Source of the DNA: Lithospermum erythrorhizon
Lineage: Eukaryota > Streptophyta > Magnoliopsida > Boraginales > Boraginaceae
Reading direction: 5' to 3'
Assembly (NCBI GenBank): GCA_019722365.1
Contig: JADFUC010000964.1
Location: 868,001-932,000 of the forward strand
Length of the DNA: 64,000 bases
Position numbers and translations under genes: made by a program. Below the pieces are notes generated by a model that did no database searches, was not told where the DNA came from, and was given only the letters and a program-made list of their open reading frames with translations. Positions within the stretch are counted from its first letter, which is position 1. Each line of letters begins with the position of its first letter. This document shows positions 1 through 12,960 of this stretch, piece by piece.

Positions 1-3000
1 ACGAGGATAAATGGCAGTCCTTTTCCTGCTTCAGACTGAAATTCGGAAAGTAACGTTAGGGGATTATCGAAGAATGCAGTTACACAAGAGTCGAACAATA
101 AAACAAACTTCACATCTTGTTGTGCCTGATAATGGAATAATAGGCTTCCTTATTTTATCTTTTTTCTAAGTTTCTCTGTCTTCCATGATAATCATATAGA
201 ATTATTTTATACAATTTATTATCAGAGAAGCTATTATCACCTGGACAAGGCATTGAGGATGTAAAGCAAGCTGCGAGACCCTGCTGTCCACCTTGAACCA
301 ATCAACTGCAATGAGCTTCAGGCGGGGATCCCCACCACAAATCTGGCAGGTCGGGCAAAAGATTCGTTATGCTTGAAGAGAAACATGGAAATATACATCC
401 AGAAGCAAATTTAAAAATAGAAGTATGAGGATTGCTTGTGGTTAATCAAGGGTATAGCTACTCTACAGCTCTATCCAGTTATGTTATATCGAAAAAACCA
501 AGCTAAAGCATCATATAAGCAAGGACATTTGCCTAACCTTAGTATTATCGGTCAAGTATGTTTTCCCTCTGACCATAAATTCTGAACCACTAGGAGACAT
601 CCAACAGTTGGTGTCAGCTTCATCGTTCCCTTTCGTCATAGAACCATGGAAATGATTTGGGTCAAGACTGAGTGAAGTTCTATTTGGATCAAATTCTTTC
701 TTTACATCTCCCTCTGTCAGACAGTTTTGTTTTCAGATATAGAAGAATGCTAAAAGACCAATGTCAACTTTCTAAAGAGATGGACGATGTTCGATTCGTG
801 TAATAAGAGAAGAGAATACCTGGAGTTCGTTTTATAGTCAGCCCAGCTATGTTTGCAGCTTCTGCCTCAACATCACTGTCTTCATCTTCAGAAGATGATT
901 CAGCTGCAATTGCATCGTAAAACTCATCCACTTCTTCGTCTTCAAACATATTATTGGATTCAGTAACATCAAAAAGATTTGATTGAACTACTGTGGGTGA
1001 CTCAACTGTTAGTGCTGGATTTGCTCCAATATATTCTTTCAGACCTAAACAAATAAGGCAGAAAAAATGTGGTGATCAGCACAACAACATTTTGGCAACA
1101 AAAATATGTACCATTTTTCATGTCATGCAATCACTGATCTAATTGTAAACAAAAACTGATACAATACAAGTTTGGCTGTTTATTATATACTGAAACATAC
1201 CACATGCTTCTACATATGCATACAGATATTTATACTCTTTATATCGGTACTCTCTGGACACGAGAGATGAAAAACAACAAGGAAGAGACTCTAATGTTTG
1301 CATCCGAGGCTTCCAAACTGTGTATTTCTATTGGGTGACGATGCAGATGCTTCAAAATTCCTCTAAAGAAAAATTATGATCAATATTGCACAAAGCAATA
1401 CCAATCAATAAACTAAGTGTAATAAAAGAACCAGTTGAAACAGACCTGCCACTTGACTCAATAATGCATAAGGAACGCTTTTCTCAAAGTTCGAATTTTG
1501 ATTGTTTCTCCATGCAATCCATCTTTTACTATACACCTCCAGGGTTTGAGTCACAAGACAACTGGTAGCGTCTGACGATGATGCGTTCAAATCTTGTATC
1601 TCCCAGGTGGAAGCTGCATCACATAATTAAATAAGTCGGAAACAAATAAACAGGTAGGGGTGATTAAGATGTACTAAAATCCACATAGATTTTATATCAA
1701 ACCACCATGAGGTAGATTACAAAACATTAGAAAAAAACACATTTTACTTTCTTTTCACTGAACAAGGTTGGTAATGCTATGTTCTCATGCATAGAGCAAA
1801 CTTTTCTCAAATCCATCAGAAAAAAAAAAATAAGAACTTGTAAGCTGTTCACATATTCATGCAGAGTACCCATCTTCTAGTCACCAAATAAGGTTAATGA
1901 AAGTGTAGAATATTTTTCAGTAAGAGATCAGTCCAGGGTTCTCTTACGGTTAATTTTTGTACGATGATATCCATATTTTGTCGGACACTTCTTGTGCACA
2001 GCAGGGAACTGCAAAATTGCTACACCAATGGGTTAATGTCAGGTGTAGCAGCTACCACGGTCTAAATCATGGAAAGAACCCTGTAACTCATGATTTAAGA
2101 ATCTTACTATATGTTCCATCTTGTCCATGAAACCATTGCCTTGAGAAGACAAAATCTCTCTTCTTTTTATGCCACCTGCAAGCAAAAACAGTGACGAGTT
2201 CTAGTCAATTTATCCTCTCTACAAAGGGGGTTACTTATTGAAAATGGCGTGCATCTGGATCATACTTCAAATTTGAAAATCTCTCACTAATAAGTTGATA
2301 GAACTCACCAACTGGAGTAGCTATACCAGAAAAAAGACATCCGCTCAAAATATTAGCTATATGATATTTTCTGACAGATACCGGAGGGGAACACTTGCAT
2401 TGCATATGAGGTAAAAATGGAGTATATAGATGGCAGTGTACTTTATTTGCAAGAAATTTCAACACATTATGCATTGCAAGCATCCAAAAGGAAGGACTAC
2501 TTAACAACTCACCAAGTTGAATATCTCTGGTCAAATTTCCCATATAGAACATCATAATGTCCATCAAGAGAGTCTAGTAACTCCAAGTCCCCCGTCAGTG
2601 TATCCCACCTACAAAATAATATTCAGATAAAACGTACTAGTTTTGTAAGCGTGGAAATGAATACTTTTGTCTGAGAGCATACTCATATCTCTTATGTCGA
2701 TCCAGACTCAAAATAACCTCAAAAACAGTATCTGTGCTTGCATTAACAACTCCAACAGCTTTGACAAGAATGCCTTTGCCGCTCTATAATGTAATAAGTG
2801 TGTTAGAGAAACCTTCCTCATCGCATCAATATTGAAAAGTAAATATAATTGGGTTAAAAAGTAAAGAATAAAAAAATAAAAAATAACAGACGCATAAGAA
2901 ATTCCAAATAAATCCTTATGCCTAGAACAAGATCTATATTTGCTGCATAACAAACGGGGACCGTTCTCCCCTACAATAATGTCAGACTGTCGCCAGTTAA

Positions 3001-6000
3001 AGTATGGTAATTACAACATCTAGACTTTAATGTAACTCTTATTTTCTATAGTGCATGACAATATTGCAAATCTTTCTTATTGTCAATGGTTGTTTCAAGT
3101 CTATAGATCTACTTCAGCAGACCAAAGCTTAAATTACTTCAAAAAAATTAGATGGTGCCGAGAAAGAGCATTGTGTTGTCAACATCGTCTCTTTGCATTG
3201 CATCACTACTTCCCTTTCGAAAATAAATAAACTTCAATAATTTGCAATAAAGAATTGGTGCACAATATAGTTCACAGTTAGGGTACGAAATTCAACGATA
3301 AGAATAATACCTTCGAGCTAGCAACATCTTCAAATATTCTAACACCTGCGGCATAGAAAATATGGAGAATTAAATGTAAAACAGCATCATTGATATTAAC
3401 AATGAGAAACATGCTGATTCTATCTTTAACTACAAATGAAAATTTTATCTAAAGAGAACCATGCAAATAAAGTATCAAAAAATAATGTAAATGTTTGTAC
3501 TGCTATCAATCTCTGGACATCAAAATTCCCAATGACAACATGCTGATTTTATCTTGACTTCAGAAGAAAAAGAAGATTTCCAAAACAGAACAAGGGAAAT
3601 ATAAGTTCAATGTTTGTTTATTGTTCTCTGTATATAACCATTTAAATGGTTAAAAGAATGAAGATGAATATAAAAAAGATGGCCATCACATTGTACAAAA
3701 AGGTGTGAGAAATGAACATACCATTAATAGTTCGAACACACTTCCACTCGTGTGCTTCAACCACATCACTGCCATCTCCTTCCAGATACATGCTAGTCAT
3801 GTCATCTAAATTTGAATTTTGGTGCGTAAGTGTCTCCGGACCTGGAGATAGAGAACCTTCAGTGATGATACAAAATGGAATTTCACTTGAGAATAGTGAT
3901 TTATGATACATCCTAACTATTAAAACTAAATTGCAAAACCATCGAGCTACTCTAAAAATCCAACTCATATAAAGGTGTAAGAAACAGCTCTTTCAAAAGT
4001 TGTAACAGTAAGAAGATAACAAAAAATGTCAGAGAGCAAGCTAATTTAAAGGATTAGTACTTCACTCATGGTTAATAAATAAAAGAAATCACAATCACAA
4101 ACTTGGCAAGGAGAATGCAGTATTACACATAAATCTCGTTACTATACAGTACAGTGACGCATCATTTTGAAGCAACTTAGAACAAAATAAGCGAAACATC
4201 AACAATAGCTATGTCGCCTTACCTTGTCCAATTCTTATTAGCTTTTTTAGGCCACTGGCATAACGCCGTACCCTAGGCCGATGATGCATTTCAAGATCAA
4301 TCCTTCAACATGGGAAATGGAAATTCATCAGACATGACAGTGGAATTATTCACAGTAAAGGCATAGAGTAAATTTATATGGAACTAATTGATTCTCAAAG
4401 CTTGTAAATTGTTCAGGCAAATAACATTTCAAATGCAGGTGGATCTATTTAGGCAGAATAAATTAAAGAAGAGGTATTTCGTACTCAAGATCCATGCTCA
4501 GTTTTCTTCTTGTGCTCCTAGATCTTGCAAGCTCAGAATCACCCTATAATATGTATCAATTACATTATATAAATCAATAGATATTGATAACCTGACAACA
4601 AAGATTCGTACAGTAGCTTATCAAGGCTCACAATGAGGGATCCTAGTTATGTGAATATTCAATATATATCATAAGAATGCAGGGTGATTCTTAACCAAAG
4701 GAGTTCTCCAAAGTTAAAGTTAGTTTCCCAGCAAAACATATATATGTTTAAAATGATCATGCAACAAACCACCTCATATGCTCAGGAAAACATATATGCG
4801 TTAAGATTCCACTCTAAAATCAATTGGCAATAGTTGGAGTGGCCCAAGACCATATAAACCACTTCGTATGCTTTAGCATATTCAATTCTTCTCCAATAAT
4901 ATAACTATTGTAACTTATTTTTAGAGTTAGGATACCTAATTGATTGCATACTCCATAAACTGGTTATATCAAGATATGACAGAACAGTTATCATAGTAAG
5001 TTCACCTCTTTAATCAAATTATATAATGAATTGAATATGTGAATGCATGATAAGACCTACATTGTTTCACCCTGTTAGATTGAAGAAACAATAGAAAAAC
5101 ATATGAATTATTATCATACCACGTGTTTGGCCTGATCAAATGCTTCCATCCAGTTTCGAGCTTCACCAGCTGTAGCGCAGGCAATCTTGTACCAACGGAA
5201 AGATAATCTAAATAAGAGATTATGATCCAAAAACTGAAATATTTTCGTTTGGATAATTGTGTCGAAAAGAGAAATATAGATATCAAGGAATAATAATTAT
5301 AAATTAACCATTTATATTCTCTTAAAAGTCTAGTTTCATATCAGTCAGTTGCCAATTCTGTGAGACGATCCATGTTGACACAAAGATAAAACCATAAAGT
5401 TCCACACATCGACTACTATACCATCAAATTATGCTTCTAATAAAGCAAATGTCAATCTCAGTTAATCGAAGTTATCAAATGGCGTGCAACAATATTAGTC
5501 AAGCTGCTATCTAAACCTAAAGCATATAACAAAAATAAATGCCTAAAGTTGATATGATAACTTTAAAAAAGAGCCTGAAGTGTGTTCTGAACATACAACA
5601 TATAAGTCTCAGAATATTATGTTCAGCAAGTCAAACTTACTTCCCCCTTTTTTGTTTCGTCCAAGCGGTTGTAAAATCGTAGAACATAAATTTCCTAGAA
5701 ATACAAAAGAAACCAGCATTAGTGCCATCTCTTAACATATAAGTATATAATTTTTTATGTTTTAGAATTTAAATACTATAGTAACAAAGTAAAACCAAAT
5801 CTAAATGAAGTCACATGTGAAGCCACTTAAACTGCATATCAGTCGAATATACTTATGTTAAACCACTTACACCATTATTCACTTTCCGACGACCTCTTTC
5901 CTCCACCATAAGTGTGTGCCCGATAACACCTTTCCTGATTGGTTTCTGCAATAACTTAATTTTAGTGACAAGAAGCAACAGAGACTTATGCATAAGACAG

Positions 6001-7216
6001 GAGTGTTGCTACATTATCGACAACATGGAGGCATAACAGAACACGCTTGACATCCTTTATCGTGACAATTAAAATTTACAAGCAAGGATGATTGGATGAA
6101 GCCCCCTTCTCCAAAATCAAGTACTAGAATCTGAACACAATCCTTCAACAAGGCAAACCAAGAATGAACTAAAAAATGAATCAGCTCCATGATCCAATAT
6201 CTAGTACATTAGTAGTGTAGTTCTAGAAGGTGAAGACGAATAAAAATAACTAATCCACATGAAAAAATAGAGGATGGTTTTAGCTAGTGGCAGATCATCA
6301 AAGACACGAAAGATTACTGGATATACAAATCGAGAGGAAGATGCAAATAGAGAGGAAGACGCAATCCCCTAGGTAAACCAGAGTTCAGTTTGAATTACAT
6401 AAAACAACTGAGTACCCTAAAATCATTATTGCACAACGAAAAACTCCATGTCTGGACATGCTTTGGCACAACATTTCAGCTGATCTTTTGCAATTCCAGT
6501 AATTCGATATCAGTTTATCCTATCCTAAAATCTCATTTTGAACTATACCTATAATACCTTATAACTAATTATCAATTATGAACAATTTTGCATGTCCTGA
6601 CATTTTGAGCAGATGAACTAAGAATGACTATGAAAGCATCATTTAAACATGAGTTACCAATTCACAATCTTTGTCCCCAAACCTCAACCCCCGGGGGTGG
6701 GGCGATAAGATTCACCTATAGTAAAGTTTTAAGAAAAAATTACAAACCAAGTGCCCTAAGCTCAAATCAATGAAACATGTACTGCATAAATACATTCAAA
6801 GATCATTAAACTAAATTAAAATACAGAATTTAAAACATGTTGTACAAAAAATTCTTGCCTATCCAATGACAATGATAAAAAGATATTTCCAACAACGGAC
6901 ATAAAACTAGAAGGGAAGATTCAACATATTATAGACACATAAAAATTCAAGAGTGCATGAAAAAAAAACAGAGAAAATAATAAACGAAGCTTACAATGCC
7001 AGGATATTCAACAGGATCACGTTTGTACATCTCGAGATATCGACCACGGATGAAGAGGAAACGAAGATGGCAATAATCATGCCCAAATTTATTAACACCA
7101 AGATGGTAAATCCATCCAGAATACTCGAACGTCGTCTTGCCGTTGTGAAATTTATCCGTCCAGCCCTCCTCATTATCAAATTTCCTTGGTGTCTCTGGCA
7201 TCTCCATAATATTCAT
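1..7216 (-). CDS. EDR2-like PH-START lipid-binding protein (3' end cut off)
   Basis: Seventeen exons can be followed from the ATG at 7216, each with GT/AG borders and joining in frame: 6995-7216, 5871-5945, 5641-5694, 5120-5185, 4485-4543, 4223-4302, 3722-3841, 3311-3345, 2683-2783, 2513-2608, 2109-2175, 1948-2019, 1446-1613, 820-1044, 538-713, 241-342, 1-35. They give about 584 residues. A PH domain lies at about residues 28-140 (YSGWIYHLGVNKFGHDYCHL, then PIRKGVIGHTLMVEE). A START domain runs from about 212 (EWKCVRTINGVRIFEDVASS) to 405, with RDFVFSRQWFHGQDGTY. An acidic Ser/Glu/Asp stretch follows, then the start of the EDR2 C-terminal domain (LKLIAVDWFKVDSRV, ALHPQCLVQ, GKGLPFILV). The rest of that domain lies outside the window. 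In Arabidopsis, EDR2 is a lipid-binding negative regulator of powdery-mildew resistance and cell death. This gene more closely resembles the PH-START paralogues than EDR2 itself, so the immune role is inference. No frame damage was seen. Confidence 0.9.
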
Positions 7217-8271
7217 GCAATCAAGAGAGACAACAAAAGAGGGGGAGGGGAGGGGGGGAGGAACATAAGCTATGCTATAAAAAAGGACGTAAGAGAAACA
7301 AGAGAAGCTAATGATTGTAATTTTACGTAGTAGTAGTAATGTTATGTTTTTTACTTAATTATTTGTTTCAAAATAAATGTCCTTCTTCACAGGTTGACTC
7401 ATATTAGATTGGCTAGCATGTTCGATGAAAATAATCAAATGTAGTTGTTGGAAACATATTTTAGTGTCCTAATTACCACAAAATATGGAGAAAACAATGG
7501 TTATCTTATACCCATTGGTTTAAAAGGAAAAATAATACGGACTACTTAAGATTGTAACAGAAGGTAAATTTAAATAAGAATGTGACAAATTGTTATCTAT
7601 ACTATGAATCCGTTATCATAGCGGTCCACGAAGCCCCTATCCTAGGAATTGGTCAGGGACTTGAACTTCCCTTTAAACCATTTCAATACGAGATTCTGTC
7701 ACTTACGTGACTCGAACCCACACCTCATGAAGAGGCTAGGATACTGGTACTTAACACTCAAACTTTTTACCAATTGAGCTATGACTTCTACCATGAACGT
7801 TGATTATAAAATTTACGACACCAAATAGTTATCCAATTTATTTAAATGAACCTTCTGATTTTCGAGCAAAATTTGAGCATCAATTACCTTTCATTCTTTA
7901 TTCTAATTCCTTATTCTAATAATAAATACGGAGTATAATTCTGATATTGTTTGATTTATTATCATAAATATTCTCATGTCAAAAGTTTTGGCTATGCCTT
8001 TATGCAAATAGCAACTCCAATTTAAGGTTTGGAATCGAACTGATTGCATATTATCAGCATACATGACAAATGATGTACTCACAAACACAAGTCTACTAAC
8101 ACACTGTCTCTCCATCTGCTAATGTAACATATGAAAGGGTATTGTAGCTTTCCAAGAGCATTACAATGTCGAAAACAAGTAAGATATGGGCAAAAACTTG
8201 TAAAGCTAATTTCTGCAGTCTACATTGATGAAGCTTTGATGCAATATATAGCCTTCTGACAGATGAGAACT
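7217..8271. other. Spacer between EDR2-like and TM9SF genes
   Basis: AT-rich intergenic DNA. It should hold the promoter and 5' leader of the EDR2-like gene (nearest 7217) and the 3'UTR of the TM9SF gene (nearest 8271). A purine-rich run, mostly G and A, lies at about 7240-7262, just upstream of the EDR2-like start. Apart from the SINE-like element I see no gene. Confidence 0.6.
7600..7795 (-). mobile_element. tRNA-related SINE-like element
   Basis: On the minus strand there is a pol III A-box-like TAGCTCAATTGGT (7769-7781) followed about 50 bases later by a B-box-like GGGTTCGAGTC (7709-7719). The downstream body is not tRNA-like and ends near 7600. The spacing between boxes is longer than in a real tRNA and no cloverleaf closes, so a tRNA-derived SINE head is more likely than a tRNA gene. 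I could not define a target-site duplication or a clear poly(A) end, so the borders are approximate. Confidence 0.5.
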
Positions 8272-10248
8272 TCAGTCAATTTTGACGGATGAGAACAAGT
8301 AGTGCACAAACCAGAATGAAGATAGGAATCCCACTGTACCAGTCGCGAGCATGATTGCAAGAACCATGAAGAGGGAATACCCCAGGTAAAGGGTGGCAGA
8401 AACAGGTCCGCTCAGACTCTTAAGATCGAATATCAGATAGTTAACAGAATAGAGGAATATGTATAAGGCAACAGAACCAGAGGCAAAGAAAGACTTCCAC
8501 CACCACTTATAGTCCTCGACACATAGATGCATGTAGGTTAGGACAAGTGAGACCTCGGCACACACCACCACAAGAAGTATCATCACAATGAGAAGGAAAC
8601 CAAACACATAGTATACACGACCCATCCAGATGCTAGACATTATAAAGAAAAGTTCAATGAAAAGTGTACCAAATGGAAGAGTGCCAGCACCAAGAACCAA
8701 AAGCCATGATGGGTATTTTTGAGGTGGAATTTCTCTGGGGATCTGATTGGTTCTAACAGGATATTCGATATGAGGAGCCTTTGCACCAAAGTATCCACCA
8801 ACAAGGGTAAGGGGTACAGAGATGCAGAACCAGAGCAAAATAAGAATGACAAACAGGGAAAATGGGATGGCTCCTGTACTGTGACTACCCCATAGCAAGA
8901 AGTTTAGGGTGGTTAAGATGAGAAATGAAATACCAGGGAAGAAGGAAGCCACCTTCCAAGAAACTGAAACCCATCCCTTGTGATCACCACAGAAGATAGT
9001 TCTCCACAAACGAACAGCAACATAACCTGCAGCTATTCCAAGGATCATGTAGAAGAATACCATACCGGTAATCAATGTCCCACGAGAAGCTGGTGACATG
9101 AACCCCAGGGCGGCAAACATTATTGTCCCAACCGCCATCCCAAGAATCTGAACTCCATCTCCAACCATCACACACAGAAGAGCCGGATTGCCTGGAGCAC
9201 GGAAGACATCTCCCACCACCAATTTCCATCCTGACAACTCCTCATTCATCTGGGCTTGAGCCTCCTTGTCAAGTTCCTCATACCGAGTCAAATCACGTCT
9301 AACAGTCCTCAAGAAGATCACTAGCACAATTCCAGCTAAGAAAGTGATCACCATAAGAGAATTCAAAATTGAGAACCAGTGCACTTTAGCCCCCTCCATT
9401 TTTAGATATGCGTCCCATCTTGAGGGCCACTTGATGTCACTTTCAACAAATGTCACCTCATACGTAAAAGCCACAGGCTCATTTTCTTTTATTGGCATGG
9501 CGACAGTGGTGGGATCACACTTAATTGGAGATGGATACTTGTTATACATTTTCAAGTTCTTCACAGAACCAGTATTGTGCTGGAAACTGCAAGGAACAAC
9601 TTCAAACCCTACAACCATGTAACCCGGTGTTTCCGATCCAGAATTCCCAACAGTAGAAATCACCTCTGCGCCATCCCCAGTACCCATAACACGAGCTACA
9701 TTGGCCTCCTCGTACTTATGAACAAGAACAGTAAACTTTAAGTGGTTAAAAATGTAATACACATCCTGAATCTTAATGCCAACCGGATACCCCGTCCAGC
9801 GCAAAAAATAATTCTCCTTCTTAGTATACCTTATCGCAGGCAAGTTATCAAGCATCACATTAACCTGGTACATCTCATCGATCCTTTCCTTCAACAGCTT
9901 AAACTCCTCACCAGACAACGGCTTCGTTTGACACAGAAAAATATCAGATTCATTTGTATATGACTTAAACCTATAGGGAGAGTTCTCGATCCGATCACCC
10001 ATAAGCAACTCCCCCAGGTTTTCAGCACTATCCTTAACACCCTCGATAGGCTGACAAAAGGGCAAACTGTAGTAGCTAAAAGGCATCTCAGTATCAATTG
10101 AAGTCAAAGAGTTCACTTTCACATTCAAGTAATCACCAACTTCATATTTGTGTGGATAACTACCAGGCAAATAAAACCCATGACCCAATTGAAAAACCAA
10201 ACCAATAAACAGAACCCAGATCTTGAATTTATCAAAAGTTCCCATCAT
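8272..10248 (-). CDS. Transmembrane nine (TM9SF/EMP70) family protein
   Basis: A single uninterrupted 658-residue reading frame, the normal length for plant TMN proteins. A hydrophobic signal peptide (about residues 8-25, WVLFIGLVFQLGHG) is followed by FYLPGSYPHKYEVGD, the classic start of the mature EMP70 domain. The lumenal half extends to about residue 290. Nine hydrophobic segments follow, separated by conserved loops such as SGWKLVVGDVFR, GYFGAKAPHIEYPVRTN and HLCVEDYKWWWKSFF. The protein ends in VKID, which fits the KxD/E tail described for plant EMP12 as a Golgi-retention and COPI-binding signal. The family resides in endosome/Golgi membranes; its exact transport role is not settled. 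The coding part has no intron, as in many plant TMN genes. The first of two adjacent Met codons (MMG) was taken as the start. Confidence 0.95.
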   Translation of the reverse strand: MMGTFDKFKIWVLFIGLVFQLGHGFYLPGSYPHKYEVGDYLNVKVNSLTSIDTEMPFSYYSLPFCQPIEGVKDSAENLGELLMGDRIENSPYRFKSYTNESDIFLCQTKPLSGEEFKLLKERIDEMYQVNVMLDNLPAIRYTKKENYFLRWTGYPVGIKIQDVYYIFNHLKFTVLVHKYEEANVARVMGTGDGAEVISTVGNSGSETPGYMVVGFEVVPCSFQHNTGSVKNLKMYNKYPSPIKCDPTTVAMPIKENEPVAFTYEVTFVESDIKWPSRWDAYLKMEGAKVHWFSILNSLMVITFLAGIVLVIFLRTVRRDLTRYEELDKEAQAQMNEELSGWKLVVGDVFRAPGNPALLCVMVGDGVQILGMAVGTIMFAALGFMSPASRGTLITGMVFFYMILGIAAGYVAVRLWRTIFCGDHKGWVSVSWKVASFFPGISFLILTTLNFLLWGSHSTGAIPFSLFVILILLWFCISVPLTLVGGYFGAKAPHIEYPVRTNQIPREIPPQKYPSWLLVLGAGTLPFGTLFIELFFIMSSIWMGRVYYVFGFLLIVMILLVVVCAEVSLVLTYMHLCVEDYKWWWKSFFASGSVALYIFLYSVNYLIFDLKSLSGPVSATLYLGYSLFMVLAIMLATGTVGFLSSFWFVHYLFSSVKID

Positions 10249-10800
10249 GGTACTTCTCTAACCAGATCTAGACTTAACTCAAATCAAGAACTCAGCCCAC
10301 AAACCTACTGGGCAATGCAAATAACTGAGATCTGATAATAAAACCCCAAAATCAGTATAATTTCAATGTAAACAGCATAAAGCATGGATCTTTAACTGAA
10401 AAATATACAAATTGAAGAATTAATCAATTTACAGTATTAATTTCAATGTGATTCTTATTAAATCATACATAAAATGCATAAAAACAGAAAAAAGAAAGGA
10501 TCTTTAACTGAAAAAAACCCACAAATTGAAGAAATAATCAGTTTATAGTATAAATTCAATGTGATTCTTATCAAATCATACATAAAATGCATAAAATGGA
10601 TCTTTAACTGAAAAATAAACAAATATAATAAATAATGAGTTTATAGTATAGATCTAAACTAACCTGAAGCCTCAAAGAGAAGGAAAAATGTGTGGAAATA
10701 TACAAGAGTACAATTGATATAGCAGAGGGTACATTTGATGTAGCAGAGAGTACAACTGAAGGAAAGAGTGAAGATTTATATTGAAGAAATGGGGAATTTG
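10249..10800 (-). promoter_or_regulatory. 5' leader of the TM9SF gene with a leader intron
   Basis: Upstream of the ATG, a plausible acceptor (TTATTATCAG) ends an intron at 10332 and a donor (GTTAGTTT) starts it at 10663. The first leader exon would run from 10664 to roughly 10790. This exon carries three imperfect copies of a motif of about 22 bases (gagtacaattgatatagcag type, 10705-10762). The intron is mostly tandem repeat, listed separately. A leader intron is inferred from splice signals only. The transcription start is not determined. Confidence 0.5.
10386..10654. repeat. Tandem repeat in the TM9SF leader intron (about 2.5 copies)
   Basis: The phrase ggatctttaactgaaaaa recurs at 10386, 10498 and 10598. 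Each is followed by a similar AT-rich body (acaaattgaagaa, then caatgtgattctta, catacataaaatgcataaaa). The units are about 112, 100 and 57 bases, the last being partial. Confidence 0.8.
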
Positions 10801-12960
10801 TCGGTGATGGGTTTAGGAAATTGATGACTCATCAAGTTTTAGGCTCGTATTAAATCGAAATGAAAAATTGGAAGTGTGAAAGTAAATGGTAAGAAATTGA
10901 ATTCTTTGAATTCTTGATGTGAATATTGAAAATATATATTTAGGTGTATGATATATGATTTTAAATAAAAATCTTAGAATTGAGTTATTTTGATAATTTT
11001 CTCTACTTAGTTAGATTTCTTTTATATAAATTATATATTAATAAAATAATATTCTAATAAATAATTAAATAATAAATTTTATTAATTAGATTATAAATAG
11101 TAGTATAATAATTTGATTAAATAAATATTACAAAATATAAATAGCGCTTAAAAAAAAACACCATCCGAGTTCACTTGTATTAATATGACAAATGGCATGG
11201 CAGCGTGTTGGAAATAGTAAACGGTTCTAGTTAGCAGGATAACAAATCCAGAGTACTTAATCTGATGCAATCATTGAATAAAATCTGAAATTAAATTGAA
11301 AATATAAAGAATTAGCAAAGCAGCGAAATAATTGACTCTTCGTATTATGATACAATCATTGAATAAAATCTGAAAAATTAAATTGAAAATATACGTCAGT
11401 ATTATAAATTGAATAGAAGGGGATAAAAATTATTAGCACTGATAAATTTAATTGAAGAAAATGTGTAAGGTGAATAAAAGGAAATAGGTTATTTTAACTT
11501 TAGAGATTAGAATTGGGTAAGGAGAATTGTGAGATTATTTATTAAAAGATAAAAATAAAATTTAGAATTTTAATTTAATTTTTGTTAGAATTTTGATAAT
11601 TACTTAATTTATTAAGCATTTAAAATAATTCGACAAAAACAATAAATTAAATCTTTGAATTAATTAAGTTTAAGTCTTGTGGGTTTAAAGCATTTATGAA
11701 TAGCCAGGCTTAATAGATTGATTATTCATTACTGACATATTTCCGGCTTCTTTAGGATCTAAAAATTCAATTATTTTTTCCGATTTATATTTTACGAATG
11801 AGATTTATTTTTCAATACAAGAAATAATTAAAGAAGTGGTTGGAAATTATTCGAAGATGAAAATGTTCTATCATTACAACATATAATGTTTGTTGATGAA
11901 ATTGTGTACTTTCTATGATAAATATATACTTCAGCGCAAAGGCAGTATATCACCGATTCAGTCATTTAAATGTCACTCTATTAAAACATACAATATTTAA
12001 TAGACAAAGAAACAACGAGTAATCATTAGAGTTAGATTATGTTTATGTATAATATATTTTATTTTTATATATTCTAAATTATGATATTTATCACTTGATT
12101 AAATTAATTTATAGTGATATAAATGAATAATGTATAAGTGAATGTAATCGAAATCTGTAATTTATTTTTACAAACATGGTGATGTTATGCATGAGTGTTT
12201 CCCTTATGCACGGTCCATAAGAGAATCTTCATATGGGTTTACATTCATGGATTTAAGCGTTTGTTCGATTCTGATCAGAAAATGACGTATCATATACGTC
12301 TTATTTCATTTCTTCGTATAACTTGTGATTTTCCGTCATTCACAGTGATTGCTCCACTTTGTCTTCCGCAAATGTTGTTATAACTCCGCCCGTCATCCTT
12401 TCGATTCTTTGGATTGATCGTCACTCCTGTCTCTTACGTTTCTTCAGATTCTTAAATTAAGGCTTAATTTATTTTGGATTATTTTTAATTGATTATGCAA
12501 TAATAATTGATTTTTTGTGCTTGGTTAAATATTAATTTTATTCATAGATTTGATTCATTTTTCGATTGATTGTATTTTAATTGATTATTAAAAATAATCT
12601 TAAAAATAAGGCCTAAAATTTCAATTATTTATGTGCAATTTGAGTAATTGAAAGTTTAAATCATTCTTTGAAATTATTGGACTGGATTTGAATTAATTGA
12701 AAAGCTTTCAAGTTTTAAAGAATTTGAAATCCATAAAAATGGCATATTATTAAAAATAATCTTGAAAATGCATTTTACTTTTATAAGATGTTTTGTCTCG
12801 AAAACAATAAGAGTAAGTAAATTCACTTATTGTGTGGGGTTATAGCTCTGATGCTCGGAATCTTAGAATTATTTTTTCACTTATTGCTGATTTTTATAAT
12901 TAGTTCTTCATAAAATTGGTTTGTGCAAATCATTCTTGACTTTGTTACCAATCATTGTTA

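Noticed and set aside
7640..7790. A possible tRNA gene on the minus strand
   Set aside because: A- and B-box-like sequences are present, but the spacing is too long and no acceptor stem or anticodon arm closes. Treated as a SINE head.
12195..12383. 62-codon open frame in the AT-rich spacer
   Set aside because: No motif, no splice partners and no conserved pattern.
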